From Cladobotryum mycophilum (lineage: Eukaryota > Ascomycota > Sordariomycetes > Hypocreales > Hypocreaceae): 64,000 bases of DNA. Below are positions 35,202-46,780 of this stretch, one piece after another. A program made the translations under genes and the position numbers. The DNA is taken from contig CM071589.1 in assembly GCA_036429605.1 (NCBI GenBank), forward strand, positions 310,001 through 374,000, given 5' to 3'. Under the pieces are notes generated by a model that saw only the letters and a program-made list of their open reading frames with translations, was not told the origin of the DNA and did not search any database. Position 1 is the first letter of the stretch, and the number at the start of each line of letters is the position of its first letter.

Positions 35202-38200
35202 TTATCCCTTTTTTGCTTTTGCTTTAGCTCTAATACCTTTGAACGGATTCTTCGCCTTGAACCTCAACCAAGTCGAGGCATAAATAACCCCGTAGTTGAA
35301 CACAATGAAGCCGCAAAAGATGCCGAAATCGCGCCAAATGTGACTGTAAGAAACGCTAAAGCCTTTGGCAAACTCATCGCCCGTTGCGTACTGGCAGAAC
35401 TCGCAGAGCCCATCTGTCCCCGTCGTCACGTATCCACCGGCTTGTTGGATAAAGGGGGCGACGTAGCTTTCGCATGATTGTCCTGGCGGAGGGCTGAATC
35501 GTGCCAACTCGCTGTCCTCGCACCTCACGGGCTTGGCGTGGACCGTAGCCCCGAGGAATGCCTCCATGAGGTAGTGGAATGGAGAGAGCCAGTACATCCA
35601 GCTCCGCCAAAACGTGGGGAGCTGCATGGGGGGCACGACGACACCGCAGAAACTGACCACGAAGAGGAAGAAGACTGGCACAAGCAGCGACGCGAGCAGT
35701 TCGTTGGGCGCAAACGAAGCGATGGCCTGTCCAAAACTAATGTAGTACAGCTCAAAGAGGATGATGAGCAAGAAGGCGAACCCGGATGTGAAGCTCGAGA
35801 CGCGGGTTCCGAAGATGCCCCACCACCAGCAACAAAAGTAGATGCCGCCGGCGACAATGGCGTAGGGGATCTCGACGAGCGTTGCGGCGGTGACCCACGC
35901 GAACCAGGAGTAAATCTTGGAGTTGTTCTCGCGCGACTGGAAGACGTTGCGGGAGTTGAGAAACACGGGCTGGAGCTGCTGGATGAGGGGGGCGAGATGG
36001 TCAGGGTCATGAAGATGGAGAAGAGCCGGTTCTGGTAGTCGACGCGCGCGTAGTCGAGCCGCCAAAAGGTAAAACAGTTGAACAGACCCGTGAGGATGTG
36101 AAGCATGAACTTGCCGATAATGTAGTTTGGCATGCGCCAGTAGGATATAAAGGCACGCTTCACCACCGTGGAAGTTTGCAGTGTCCACGGCGCCGCATAT
36201 TCGCGATCATCCTTGAGATTCTTGGACAGCTCGACACGCTTGCGCTTCTCAATCATGTCCCCAATCTCGTGCAAGCGGGTCTCACGATGCTTCGATCCCG
36301 CCCAGACGTCCCCCCAGTCTTTGCCGCGGTAATTGGGATCGCCTGCCCCGATGACCTCGAGCATGTACTCTGCGGGGTTGGCATCCGGGGGCACGTCTTC
36401 CCGCCGTTGGATTCAAAGTAGTCGATCAAGTCGTGGCTATCCTTGCCTAGGGGGCCATGGTAAACGACTCGCCCGCCAGACTTGAGGAGTAAAAGCTCGT
36501 CGAAATGCTCAAACAGCACAGCGGATGGCTGATGAATGGTGCATAGCACAGCCTGCCCGGCATCCGCTAACTTTCGCAGAAAACGAACAATGTTGAAGGC
36601 AGCACCAGAGTCAAGCCCAGAGGTAGGCTCATCTAAAAACATGAGCAGTTCCGGCTTTGAAGCCAATTCCACCCCAATCGTCAACCGCTTGCGCTGTTCT
36701 TGGTTTAAGCCTTCACCAATCTTGCCAATGGTGGCGCCGGCAATGTCGCGCATCTCAAGGAGATCGATAATCGTCTCGCAATAAGCGAGCTTCTCCTCTT
36801 TTGGCACTTCCCTGGGTTGCCTCAGTATAGCAGAAAACTGCAAAGCTTCGCGGACGGTTGCTGTAGGCTCATGGATGTCCATCTGTTCCGCGAAGCCCGT
36901 GGCTCGCTGGAATGATCTGGGGAGAGGCCGCCCATCCACGAGAAAGTCGCCTGTCACAGTTCCAAAGTCTAAGCGTTGAGCAAGCGCATTGAGCAAGGTC
37001 GTTTTACCGGCCCCTAAACGATTGTTAGTGAAATGGTCAAATAATCAAGTTTTCCAAGTGCAAATCTTACCTGATGCGCCCATGAGAGCAGTCAGTTTGC
37101 CAGGCCGTACATAGCCTTGGACATCCTGCAGCAGCTTTCTTTCGCCTCCCTCGTACGGTATGGTGTAGTTGATATTCTGAAAGGTAAAGACTGTCTCATT
37201 CTTCGCAAGGGCTGGACCATCGTCTCGGTTCTCGTTCTTTTCCTCTTCCCTGTCGCCCACCATGCTTGGGTTAATATGAGATATTGGTCCCGATTCCACG
37301 TCCTTCTGATCTCTCCCTCCTGCTTCAATAGACTTTTCAATCTTTTTCGGGACCTGACCTCTCTTAAAGACGGTGATGGCGCCTCCGCCAGCATTTGGCT
37401 TCATAATTTCGTTACCCACGGCTGTTAAGAAGACGAAGAAGAAGAAGAAAGCCCACAGGAAGCCAAAGTTTCGCCAGAGATGTGACCTGGTGTACCCAAA
37501 CGACTGTTTTATGTAGGCCGCACCATCGACGCTCGTCTGACCAGGTTCGCTGCCTTTCAATGCGCAGGATTGATACTGTGGCGATGCTCCTGGAACCTGG
37601 GGGACGAGATATGGAGGGACACAATCAAGATCTAGGCCGGTGAACTCATTGGCGACGAGACACTCGAAGCCGTACTGAATCCAATTGATCCATCGGAGCC
37701 AACTAAACCACGGGTGCATAGAGCTTGGCGGGATCAAGTAACCAGTATACACAATGAGGACTTGGACTGAGATACCAGTGAAGCGCGTCGCATCATCAAT
37801 CGTTGGACACAAGGCGGCAAGGGCCCTAAAGTATGTGTACGTGGTCATGGTGACGAGCCACAGGATCAGCGTGGTGATGAAGAATTGCGACGCCGTCCTA
37901 GCCAAGTTGGCCATGAAGTAAATAATGACGTTGAATATAATGATTTGAATAAAGACGAGGGGCACGTCGACAGCCGTTTGAGCAATGGCGTAGGCAGCAG
38001 GGCGATAGAAGGAAAAGGATTTGTGCTTCAGCATAATAGGCTTGGATGAAAACGCCGCCGTCATCTCTGCCAGTGCCAGTAGAGCGTTGAAGAGCAATAG
38101 GAAGAAGAGCGTTCCGCCACGGGGGAAAGCTCCGGCCGCTGTTGCTGGGAGGTTGAAGAATAGACTGCCGACGATGAGGCCTTGGAATACAAGACCGCCC

Positions 38201-39822
38201 CATTTGCCGAATAGAGATGCCCTGTCGCCAATCATGATGAGGAACTGACGCTTGGTACAGGCAATCACTTGCTGATGGAACGACAAGGTATAGTTTTTCT
38301 CAGCCGTCTTCTTTGACTGATGCGAGAGTCGTTGTTCAACCTGCTCGCTCAGTTCCTCTTCAAAGGCCTCTATATCTGTCAGGTTTTCTTCATAGATGTC
38401 GCTTTTTCTGTATGCCTCAAAGAATTCCACGGGCGACCGTGGAATGCGCTCCTCCCATCCGGGGCGAATGCTTCTCTCATGTTCATCGCTGACAGAGGTC
38501 AAAAAGTCTGCTGTCGTCCAGCGCTCTGGGCAATCAAAGCCAAGGTCAAGAAAGTATTGCTTTGCCTTTTCAGAGGGACCAAAGTAGAGGCACTTGCCTC
38601 CGTCAATCAGCAGGACCTTGTCGACTAGGTCGTAAAGCGACTCTCCGGCTTGGTAGAGCGACACGGCGGTAGTTGTCTGAGCCATGTTCGTCATGGCTCT
38701 GATGGATCTCACATACTCAAATGCTGTGCTAGCATCGAGACCTTTGCTGGAGTTATCCCAGCCTTGCACTGAAGCTCGCGTAATCATGGCTTCTGCAATA
38801 CTGACTCGCTTCCTTTCACCTCCAGAGACACCCCGGATAAACTCGTTGCCAACTTTGGTGCCGAGAGTATGCTCAATCCAAAAGAGCTTGGTGACTACTC
38901 TGAGAAATTCCTTGACGTATTGCTGGCGACTTTCACCTTTGAGCCTGGACTCCTTGCCTGGTGTGCGGGTTTGAAGAGCAAATGATAAAGTTCTCCTAAC
39001 ACTCAACGTTGCATAGTGTAAGTCATCCTCGGGGTTATAGATGACCTCGCCACGGAAATGCTTAGCCATCTCATTAGCATCTGTCCCACCGTAGGTCACA
39101 TCGCCTTCAACGGCTTCAAAACCGTAGCGCTGATTACAGAATGCCTTGAGAAAGGTTGTGCACCCGGATCCAGGACGGCCCAGGACGAGTAGTAATTCTC
39201 CGGGCCGTACACAACCATCAAAGTTGCTGATGAGTTCCCTGACGGGAGGCTTGGCTGAAGCAGCCTTTGGGCCCTTGGTAAAGAGATTCCTGAGTTTGCG
39301 CGGGAGACCAAGGAAGATGTCGCCTACGGTTGGTTGAAGGCTAGCACCAAGCCCAACTCCCTTGACGGTGAGGTTGCGGAATATGACGCCGCTGTGTCTA
39401 GTATTTTCTTCCTCGCTTTGTTCTTGTCGCGCATGACCAAACATGCGGGACATGAGTCTTTCTATTTCCTGCGAGTCTTCCTCATTCTCAGGATCAAAGG
39501 CGCCAGATGCATTTGTCCGACGTTGCGACAGGGCTTTGAATAAATCGTCTTCGTTCGAAATAGTTTGCTTCTTCTCCAATGGAGCATTTCCATCCGGGGC
39601 GCTTCTGGTCGTGATTGGAGCATGATGAGGGCCGTCCAACGACGATGTATCGCTGCTCAATGATGCTCTGGTGTCTTCAGATATAGGCGATGCATCCATG
39701 TCTGCAGACTTTGTGTGACGCCCATCACGAATAGGTGTTTCGCCAGGGATGGTGCTCCCTGATGAAGCAGTTGGCGACGCAACTTTCTCACCAGGATCCA
39801 TTGGAATTGACTTTTCATCCAT
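35202..39822 (-). CDS. PDR-type (ABCG) ABC transporter, two apparent frameshifts
   Basis: Full-size pleiotropic drug resistance pump, (NBD-TMD) x 2, about 1520 aa, expected in the plasma membrane and exporting xenobiotics or lipids (substrate not deducible). Exon 1 is 39822-37071, exon 2 is 37013-35202; the 57-nt intron splits the second Walker A (GASG|AGKTT). NBD1 has the PDR-typical degenerate Walker A GRPGSGCTT and signature VSGGERKRVS. NBD2 has a normal Walker A, LNQEQRKRLTIG and FLDEPTSGLDS. Two one-base breaks lie in exon 2. The first is at five G, 36387-36391 (plus strand), between GGKTC and PPDANPAEYMLEVIGAG. The second is at six G, 35987-35992, between FMTLTISPP and LIQQLQPVFLNSR. 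One extra base at each restores the family sequence, so the protein is probably intact in the organism. Confidence 0.9.
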
Positions 39823-40859
39823 TCTTGTTGAAGAGAAGCTAAACTAGGTTACCAAGTCATTTTTCTTTTCAACTCATGCAACAGGAAATGATATTCTTAT
39901 CAGATGCCTCAAAGAGGTAGATGAAGCAGCGGGACCCAGAATGACGCAACCATTCAGTCTCTCCACCAAAGCAACATTACAACAACACACACTCGTTGAT
40001 AGCAAAGGAGCAGCACGCCATCTTGAAATCTATTTATCTGGAGTATCGGACAAGCCAAGGAGTCCGTAGGGCGACGACGGGGCCGACCTGACCGATGTCC
40101 GTAGTCTATGACGACTGTAGGGGGCTGTCGATAGTTGGGTGTTTATACTGTGTGATCTGAGGGGGTCTTGACGCTTCTTTGGGTGTGTTGGTAGACAGTG
40201 TGAAGTCTTGGTTGACTCACACAGTGAGTTTGTCGATCACTCCCCCATCATCGCCATATCAAGATGTGTGATATGATGTCGTCGACAACATTTTACTAAT
40301 TCCCGTCCTTTGCCAAGCATTTACATGCGGCTAGAAAGACGCATTGAGCTGCGTAATGCTGCGTAATGCTTCAAATCCTCATCTTAGAGATGGTGCATAG
40401 ATGGCTCATCCATCGCCGGTCGTTCCGTAACCAATACATCCTTGGTTGGCAGTGCAGTGCGAATTGTTAAGCATGGCATAATCTCATGTGCTGGGTTGGC
40501 CAACCGGACTTGATGCGCAGATACGAGGCCAAATCATGTTGCCACGATGGATTTTAGGGCATCCGACTATCTGGAACGCGATCTGGCGTTGAATCCACGT
40601 GGTTGGTCAGGACACAGCAGCATGGCCTGCGTGGCCTGCATTCGGAGTGTTGCGACGGCCGAGCTATCGACCTGTTACTTTAATAAAGTTTCTCCAACGG
40701 TAATACGGCGGCATGTTTTTGCGATTTTCGGCAGTTTACTAGGATTGGATGGATGGATCTGCATGCTGATGATTCCCGTCCTCGTAGTTGATGGACCATC
40801 AACCCTCTTCAAATCATTCGGAACTGATGCATATGTATTAGAATAAGACAGATTCAGAT
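39823..40859. other. ABC transporter promoter region and flank of the 5S genes
   Basis: No gene recognised. The short plus-strand frame 40547-40846 has no domain. Confidence 0.5.
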
Positions 40860-40978
40860 ACATACGACCATATCCATTGGAATATACGGGATCCCGTCCG
40901 CTCTCCCATAGTCAAGCCAATGAGAGGCAGATTAGTAGTTGGGTGGGTGACCACCAGCGAACACCGGCTGTTGTATGT
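40860..40978 (+). rRNA. 5S rRNA gene, copy 1
   Basis: 119 nt beginning ACATACGACC and ending GTTGTATGT, the ends of fungal 5S rRNA that pair as helix I. Helix II (CATTGG with CCAATG) pairs perfectly. Internal landmarks are GGGATCCCGTCCGCTCTCCC and GTAGTTGGGTGGGTGACCACC. A T-rich terminator (TCTTTTTTCTTTTT) follows directly. An AT-rich TATA-like patch, ATATGTATTA, lies about 20-29 nt upstream. Dispersed single 5S genes are usual in filamentous ascomycetes. Confidence 0.93.
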
Positions 40979-41049
40979 TCTTTTTTCTTTTTAGTCAGAT
41001 AGTTATTGCCTGTACTACAAGTATAACCAGAATAGAATCGTCATCAGGC

Positions 41050-41168
41050 ACATACGACCATATCCACTGGATAATACGGGATCCCGTCCGCTCTCCCATA
41101 GTCAAGCCAGCGAGAGGCAGATTAGTAGTTGAGTGGGTGACCATCAGCGAACACCGGCTGTTGTATGT
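41050..41168 (+). rRNA. 5S rRNA gene, copy 2
   Basis: 119 nt, same orientation as copy 1, starts 190 bp further on. It differs from copy 1 at several positions. Helix II has one A-C mismatch (CACTGG against CCAGCG), and GGGTGGGTGACCACC reads GAGTGGGTGACCATC. A T run follows the 3' end. TATAA lies 24-28 nt upstream, where Neurospora 5S genes need such a box. Probably transcribed, but the changes in conserved positions leave open a variant or early pseudogene. Confidence 0.85.
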
Positions 41169-41246
41169 TTTTTTATCTTTTTGCCTCTGCGTGGCATGTC
41201 CACCCCTGTCTCCCTCTTTATGAACCGAATGAAGCTATTCCCAGAC

Positions 41247-41285
41247 ACATACGACCACAGGCAATGGAAAATATGGGATCCCGTC
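41247..41285 (+). pseudogene. 5S rRNA gene fragment, copy 3
   Basis: Begins ACATACGACCA like copies 1 and 2 and keeps the spacing to GGGATCCCGTC. It then diverges completely: the 3' two thirds are absent, so no functional 5S RNA can be made. Same orientation, 197 bp after the start of copy 2. Confidence 0.75.
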
Positions 41286-41490
41286 AAGTTCTTGTCTTCT
41301 ATTCAAGCGCAATCATTTTTTAACGCCGGCGCCTCCAAGTAGGTATGGAGACACAGGCCTCTGATTTTGGAGGTCAGCCAACTCCTTTGACAACCAATGA
41401 GAGTTGCGCCTTACATCTACTACTCGTAGATGTTTCTTTTCATGCCACACTAATCCTTTTAAATAGACACCCAGTTTTCCCGCTTTTTGT

Positions 41491-44054
41491 TCAGTTGCCT
41501 GCCTCCGCCTCCATCTTGGCGATCTCATGCTTGGTCCAGTTTTCTAGGCCGCCCTTGGCAACGATATCTTGCAAGCTCTCCGCAAACTCGCCAACCTTCT
41601 CCTCCCATTTCTCGCCATCGGGGCCTTCTTGCACCTCGATGACACTTCGCTTGATATCCCACGTCAAGGTCCAGCCCGTTCTTCGCGTGAGAATCTTGTC
41701 TTTGAACGTAGCGCGCAGGCGCTCAATGAGACGAGGACTTTCCAATCCCAGAAGAGCATTGTTGATGCTGTTTCGGGAGAAGATATTTCCGAGGCTGCCC
41801 GCCACTACCAGTGGAATGTCTCTAGCAAGAAGTGCTGTTGCACTTTGCTCTCTTGACGACCCGCACCCTAGGTTGAACCCAGAGACAAAGATATCATTAG
41901 GTTTGGCAACTGATCCGAAATCCGGGTCGTAGTTTTCCATACAGACCCTCGCCATGTCTTCCCTTGTCATGTCATCCTGATATGTGTACTTGCCAGCGTA
42001 GATGTTATCGGTGTCGAGGTTATCGGCATCGAGGAATACAATCTCGCCGCTAATCTTCTCTGGGAAGCCCGGCAAGATTTTAGTAGCGGCCTTCGACGTA
42101 TCGTCACTCGCAGATGACTCAACCCGGTCGATGAGCGACTCGAGTTGATCCAGAACATTGTTAAGTTCGCTTTCCGGGGTCTTAGCTGAGCCGGTGCCAA
42201 AACCAAAATCCACACCAGAATAGTTTGCTGAGGGCTTATATACCCCTGTGCCTGAGATGACGCCGTTGAGAGCGCTGGCAGCCACAACCTCAGGGCTAGC
42301 AAGGTATGCTTGTGCCAGTCGGCTTCCCATGCGAGCCTTGAAGTTCCGGTTCGAGGCAGAAATACCCGTGTCGCCGTCTTCCAACAGCCCGGTTCCCAGT
42401 CCAATGCAGGGCCCACATGATGCTGGGAGTTTGATGGCTCCGGCTTCGAGTAGAGTCTGCCAGCTGCCTTCGTCTTCGGCGAACTCCTGCTCACGGATCG
42501 AAGCAGCGGCAATATACAGCTTGACACCATCTGCAATCTTGGGGATCTTACCACCATTAGCCTTGGCAGCATCCTGGAAGACCTTGGCGGCCGCAGCGAA
42601 ATCAGAAGCTCGACTGTTGGTGCAAGATAAAATATATGCTTTGTTCACCGGAATCTTCTTTGGTTCGAGGTCGGCAAGCGGCGTCGAAATTTTAACAGAG
42701 TTAGGACCCGAAACGTAGGGCGAGAGGGTGGAAAGATCTAGGTAGAGTTTCTTCGCGTACTGCGCCCCTTGATCGGCTCGGGGTGGGTTGGCAAAGAGCT
42801 CGTCGACTTTCTCATGCGTAATTCGCTCCTTGGTTGTGCGGTCTAGAGACATAGCTGCCTCTGTAGCCTTGTATCGCATCCAGCGTTCCAGAGTCTTGTC
42901 CGCGGGAAACTGTTCAACACAAAACGTTAGATGGGATGCGATATATATATCAAGTTATAGGGTTAGAACAAACCATTGCAGAAAGTGCAGACCACTCAGT
43001 CGACATATTACTAATTGTAAGTCTGTTGTCTACAGAGATACTGGCCATGGTCTCCTCTGAGCCAGTGAATTCGACACTGTGGTTAAGGACTTCCGTAGGG
43101 AAGAGGCCACAAAGAGCAACGATGACATCTTTGCCGGTGACGCCTTCGGGCAACGTCCCCGTAAAAGTTACCAGAGCAACAGGAGGCACATTGAACCTGT
43201 TTCATGACATGATGATTAGAAGGGATTCTCACTACGTGGCGAACTTGACATACCATGAGCGGCTCGTAGCCCAGATAGCAGCAGCATCAGTTCTTACAAG
43301 AGCTGTTCCCAGTGCAGAAATTCCACCATAATGATTGGAGTGCGAATCTGAGGCGACGCACATCTTTCCTGGCCAGACAAAGAGCTCCTCGACCTAGTGG
43401 GTTGTTACTATCCATGGGCCACCACAACCTGATTCATAGTGGGGCTGCCTACCATGATTTGGTGCCCGATACCATAACCCGCCGGGAAGTGTGGAACGCC
43501 CTGCTCCTTGGCAAACGCAGCAATCTTTTCGTACTTGGCCAGGTTGGATGCCGATTTGTTCTGGACGTCATGGTCGATGGCGAAGACAAGCTGGTTGGGG
43601 TTCTTGATGCGCTTGGCGCCTAGGGATCGGTATTTGTTCAAGATGGCTGCCGTATTGTCATGACTCATGCATCGGTGAGGCTCAATCTGTACATAATCGC
43701 CGCTCCGAAGGACCTTTCCCTCTGGCAAACCGACAGCGTGGGCTTGAACGATCTTTTCCGTCAAGTTCTGCGGGGTCTTTGTCTCGGTAAGGATGTCGAC
43801 GAAGGAGAACTCGACCCCTTGGGTAGATGAGGCTGTCGCGCGGTCGGAGGATGTAGTGGTAATCAAACGGTGGGATCGGGGCTCGTAGAATGCGGCACGC
43901 GGAAGACGTTGGCTTAATAGGCGTTGAGTCGAGATGCGACAGCTCGCATGGCGGAGCGATCGAGCCCACGAGGCTATCGCGACCTAGGAGAGTTAGCATT
44001 CTGGAGAGATCTAGTTCAATGGGTCTAAGGATTTCTCACTGCTCTGAGCGACAT
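41491..44054 (-). CDS. LYS4: Homoaconitase, mitochondrial
   Basis: Iron-sulfur hydro-lyase of lysine biosynthesis by the alpha-aminoadipate route (homocitrate to homoisocitrate). Inferred exons are 44054-44040, 43983-43453, 43393-43254, 43196-42974 and 42909-41491; introns are 56-64 nt and all phases close, giving 775 aa, the usual length. A 15-nt first exon (MSLRA) joins an Arg/Ser-rich mitochondrial presequence; its intron has a textbook GCTAAC branch point. Motifs: QIEPHRCMSHDNT, CVASDSHSNHYGG, cluster ligands in ILSCTNSRASD and SCGPCIGLG, and the swivel-domain substrate loop FNLGCGSSREQS. These separate it from LeuC (no swivel domain) and fit homoaconitase better than TCA aconitase, although that assignment rests on overall resemblance. 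Confidence 0.9.
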
Positions 44055-44767
44055 ATTGTGCTAAAGAATAAGAGCTCCCTAGCAAGGCGGAATCGAAGGT
44101 TACAAAGAGCCCTGGAGGACTGTATCAAGACTCATCGCAAGACCCACAGAGGGATGGCTTCACAGTGCCCAAACGCAGGATCAGTAAATAACACTGTGTT
44201 CAATACAAATCCGACGCCTTCTATTCGCCAATTCCTCACAATGCCTCATACTTGTACTTGACAAGCAAGCATCGCGACCACCAAGCAGCCTACAGGGAAG
44301 TAAGGAGACTAATACAGAAACTTGGACGTGGTTCATTCAACAGCAAGTGAGAAAACGTATTGTTTTAGATGACAACCGACCCTAACAAGCCTTACACTAC
44401 AGCGTTCCGATGGCAAGTAAACAGTTGCACAGTCTTGACTTTTAGGATGTGCGAAATCGGAGTTGCGTTACACTTGTGGCGCGGCGTATCTGCGCCACAA
44501 CCTCATTTTTCTGAACGCCACCCATTCGATGCCCACCAAGTTGAACCATCTGCCCCTCAGCCGGAAAATAGATAGTCCAGAGAATTTTGTCCGTCAAGGC
44601 CAATGACTGAATGAGAATGACTATGAAAGCGGACCTGGGCGAATTCGACGAGTTTTTGCGGTGCATAGGTTTTCCTCCCAGGGTCTGGTTCTCTATCAAT
44701 ATTTGCCCACAATTTATGATCAATTCGAATCCGAAGCTATTCCAAAAAGCCCAAAATCTCAAAAGTC
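44055..44767. other. Divergent promoter region
   Basis: Between LYS4 (minus) and the small HTH gene (plus). No gene of its own seen. Confidence 0.5.
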
Positions 44768-45378
44768 ATGCCGCCCCTTCAGACATATGATATCGGTACC
44801 GCCCCGCCCAAGAAGAAGCGCGGCCCAAAGCCCAAGCCTCTTTCTGAGAGGGGGTATAAGCCAAAGGGGCCAGTCAAGCGGATCGAAAGATCGTACCGGG
44901 CCGGAAAGAAGGATGAGGTTATCATGTATCTTCTTCACCACAAGGTCCCGAGCACGGTGTTCATGGGACATCCTCGTCGGCCTAGCCTGAGAGAGGCGGC
45001 TCATCACTTTAAGATTCCCAAGTCAACAATATGTGGCTGGTTGAAGAAGGATTCGATCAAACTGGGGGAGCGGGTATTTCCATCTAACAATATCAAGGTG
45101 GCTTTGGGAGCAGAGACGGCTAACGGATTTCCCATCTTTTCTTTGTCCAGGATGAAGTACCAGGCAGTGAGCAGGTTAATCAGCCAGCAGATCAACCGGT
45201 AGATCAATCAGTGAACCCGCCTGCTGATTCATCGTCAACTCCACCACTCAATAACACAGCTGCTGCATCAGTCACCGGAACTATCAATGAGCCCACCAAT
45301 GAGCCGATCAATGAAGTCATCAATGAGCAAAGCAGCTCAACCTCTGACCAACCCAGCGGCACATCTACTACGTCTTAG
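44768..45378 (+). CDS. Small helix-turn-helix (Psq/CENP-B-like) hypothetical protein
   Basis: Exons 44768-45073 and 45151-45378 (77-nt intron, donor GTATTT, acceptor TTTGTCCAG) give 177 aa. The N-terminal half is basic: an AT-hook-like KKKRGPKPKPLSERG (about 15-29) is followed by KRIERSYRAGKKDEVIMYLLHH and a helix-turn-helix, RPSLREAAHHFKIPKSTICGWLKK, like the Psq/CENP-B type DNA-binding domains used by transposases and their domesticated relatives. Exon 2 is unrelated in character: acidic, Ser/Thr/Asn-rich, with a short repeat (NEPTNEPINEVINEQ) and no lysine. No transposase catalytic domain, inverted repeats or neighbouring element is seen. A DNA-binding regulator is a reasonable inference. 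If the intron is kept, the protein ends at 45202. Confidence 0.65.
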
Positions 45379-45813
45379 CCAACATTGCTTTTGAGGGCTC
45401 TCCTCCAGTCTATTCACGCAGCAATCTGTGGATCCTCAAGTCCCCCAGCACATGTTGATGGGGAGTTTTATTACCATCTGACCTCAGCACGGCGCGCACC
45501 ACCTTCCCCTTTCGGCACCTCCACCCTCATGCACAACAACTCCACTGTCTCGGCTCTCACTGCCGTAAGAACAGTCGAGAGCCTATTGACCAGACATAAA
45601 CCAACGTTTGCATCTGCACCGCCCCAAGGTTGCAAGCCGTGCATTCTCAACTCACAAGCAAGCAAAACATCACTCTTGTTTCGAGCATGTGGGACACCCA
45701 TGTTATTCTAATAATAATGAAATCTAAGTCTATTGTCCATGTACGAAAAAAGTGTGTGTACAAGATATGCACGTTGACCAACTAGTCCGTCTTCGCCTCT
45801 CTCCACGATTCAG
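45379..45813. other. Intergenic stretch between convergent genes
   Basis: 3' flanks of the HTH gene and the esterase; nothing recognised. Confidence 0.5.
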
Positions 45814-46780
45814 CTATTGAGGCTTGGTGAATCTTGACAGCCATTCGAGGATCACCGGGGAAAGAAAGATGTCATCATTCGTCTCTCCTGGGTATTTATG
45901 TCTCCGACCTGGGACCCTGACGTGACGCAGTATGCCATCGACCCCTCCACAAGTCCATTGGATGTCTTCAACATCGTTCGGGAGCATCGTCGTCGTGTTC
46001 GAGGTGCAGCGATTCCGGTCGGCCCATCGATCAAGCCAGACGGGGATTGGGGGAACGGTGCCGCCGTCTCCTTTCCCACCAGTGTATGGAATTGTATGGT
46101 CGTCCATGCTGTGTGTCTCGAAGACGGGAACGGGGCGTTCGTCTGGGTTGCATACCGTGGTATTTGTTCCCTCGTTGTAGAGAGCGGCTGCGTCCATGGC
46201 AAAGGCGGCAAAGATTCCGCTATGGTCCGCAGAGCAGGCCAGACTGTCGACAAAGCCTCCGCCATTGGACCTCCCCATGGCGTAGATTCGAGATGCGTCG
46301 ATGCAGTATTGAGCTTGCAGGTGTTGCACCAAGTCTGTGGCAAACTCCTTGTCACTCACGCCGGGGGTAGAGTATGATGCGCCCTCCCAATGTTCCTACT
46401 CCAGTTAGCAATGCTCTCGTTCATAGTAGAACCAAAGGAGATGCTCGACATACATGTTCACCAGCAGGATACACCACGACCATGTTGGGGTTGACAGTCT
46501 CATTGGAGAACTGTGTGTAATTCTCGATGCTCTCAGGGGTCTCGCCCCGACCGTGGAATGCGACCAACAAAGGCCATGGTTTGCTAGACGTGTATCCGGA
46601 GGGAAGATGAATTCGGTAGGATCGATTACCGCCGCTGCTGTCGATATCGAAGTCTTTGGACTGGCCGATGAAACCGTGAGTTCTACCACAACCAAATGCC
46701 GCCTTTGGTACGATTGCTGCCGCTTGAGTTCCCTGGAAAAGAGCCAGGGCTCCAACTAAGACAGAAGAAAGGACTAACAT
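45814..46780 (-). CDS. Secreted CE1-type esterase, feruloyl esterase-like
   Basis: Extracellular alpha/beta-hydrolase probably releasing hydroxycinnamates or acetyl groups from plant cell-wall polysaccharide. Exons 46780-46454 and 46395-45814 (58-nt intron) give 302 aa. A signal peptide of about 20 residues ends near QGTQAAA. YRIHLPSGYTSSKPWPLLVAFHGRGE opens the catalytic domain, VVYPAGE ends exon 1, and WEGASYSTPGVSD begins exon 2. The nucleophile motif is GRSNGGGF. The acid is probably in ETHSMDDHTIPY and the histidine near RHKYPGE. CSADHSGIFAAFA and several cysteines suit secretion. No separate cellulose-binding module is present. Type C feruloyl esterase or acetylxylan esterase are the alternatives. 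Confidence 0.85.
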
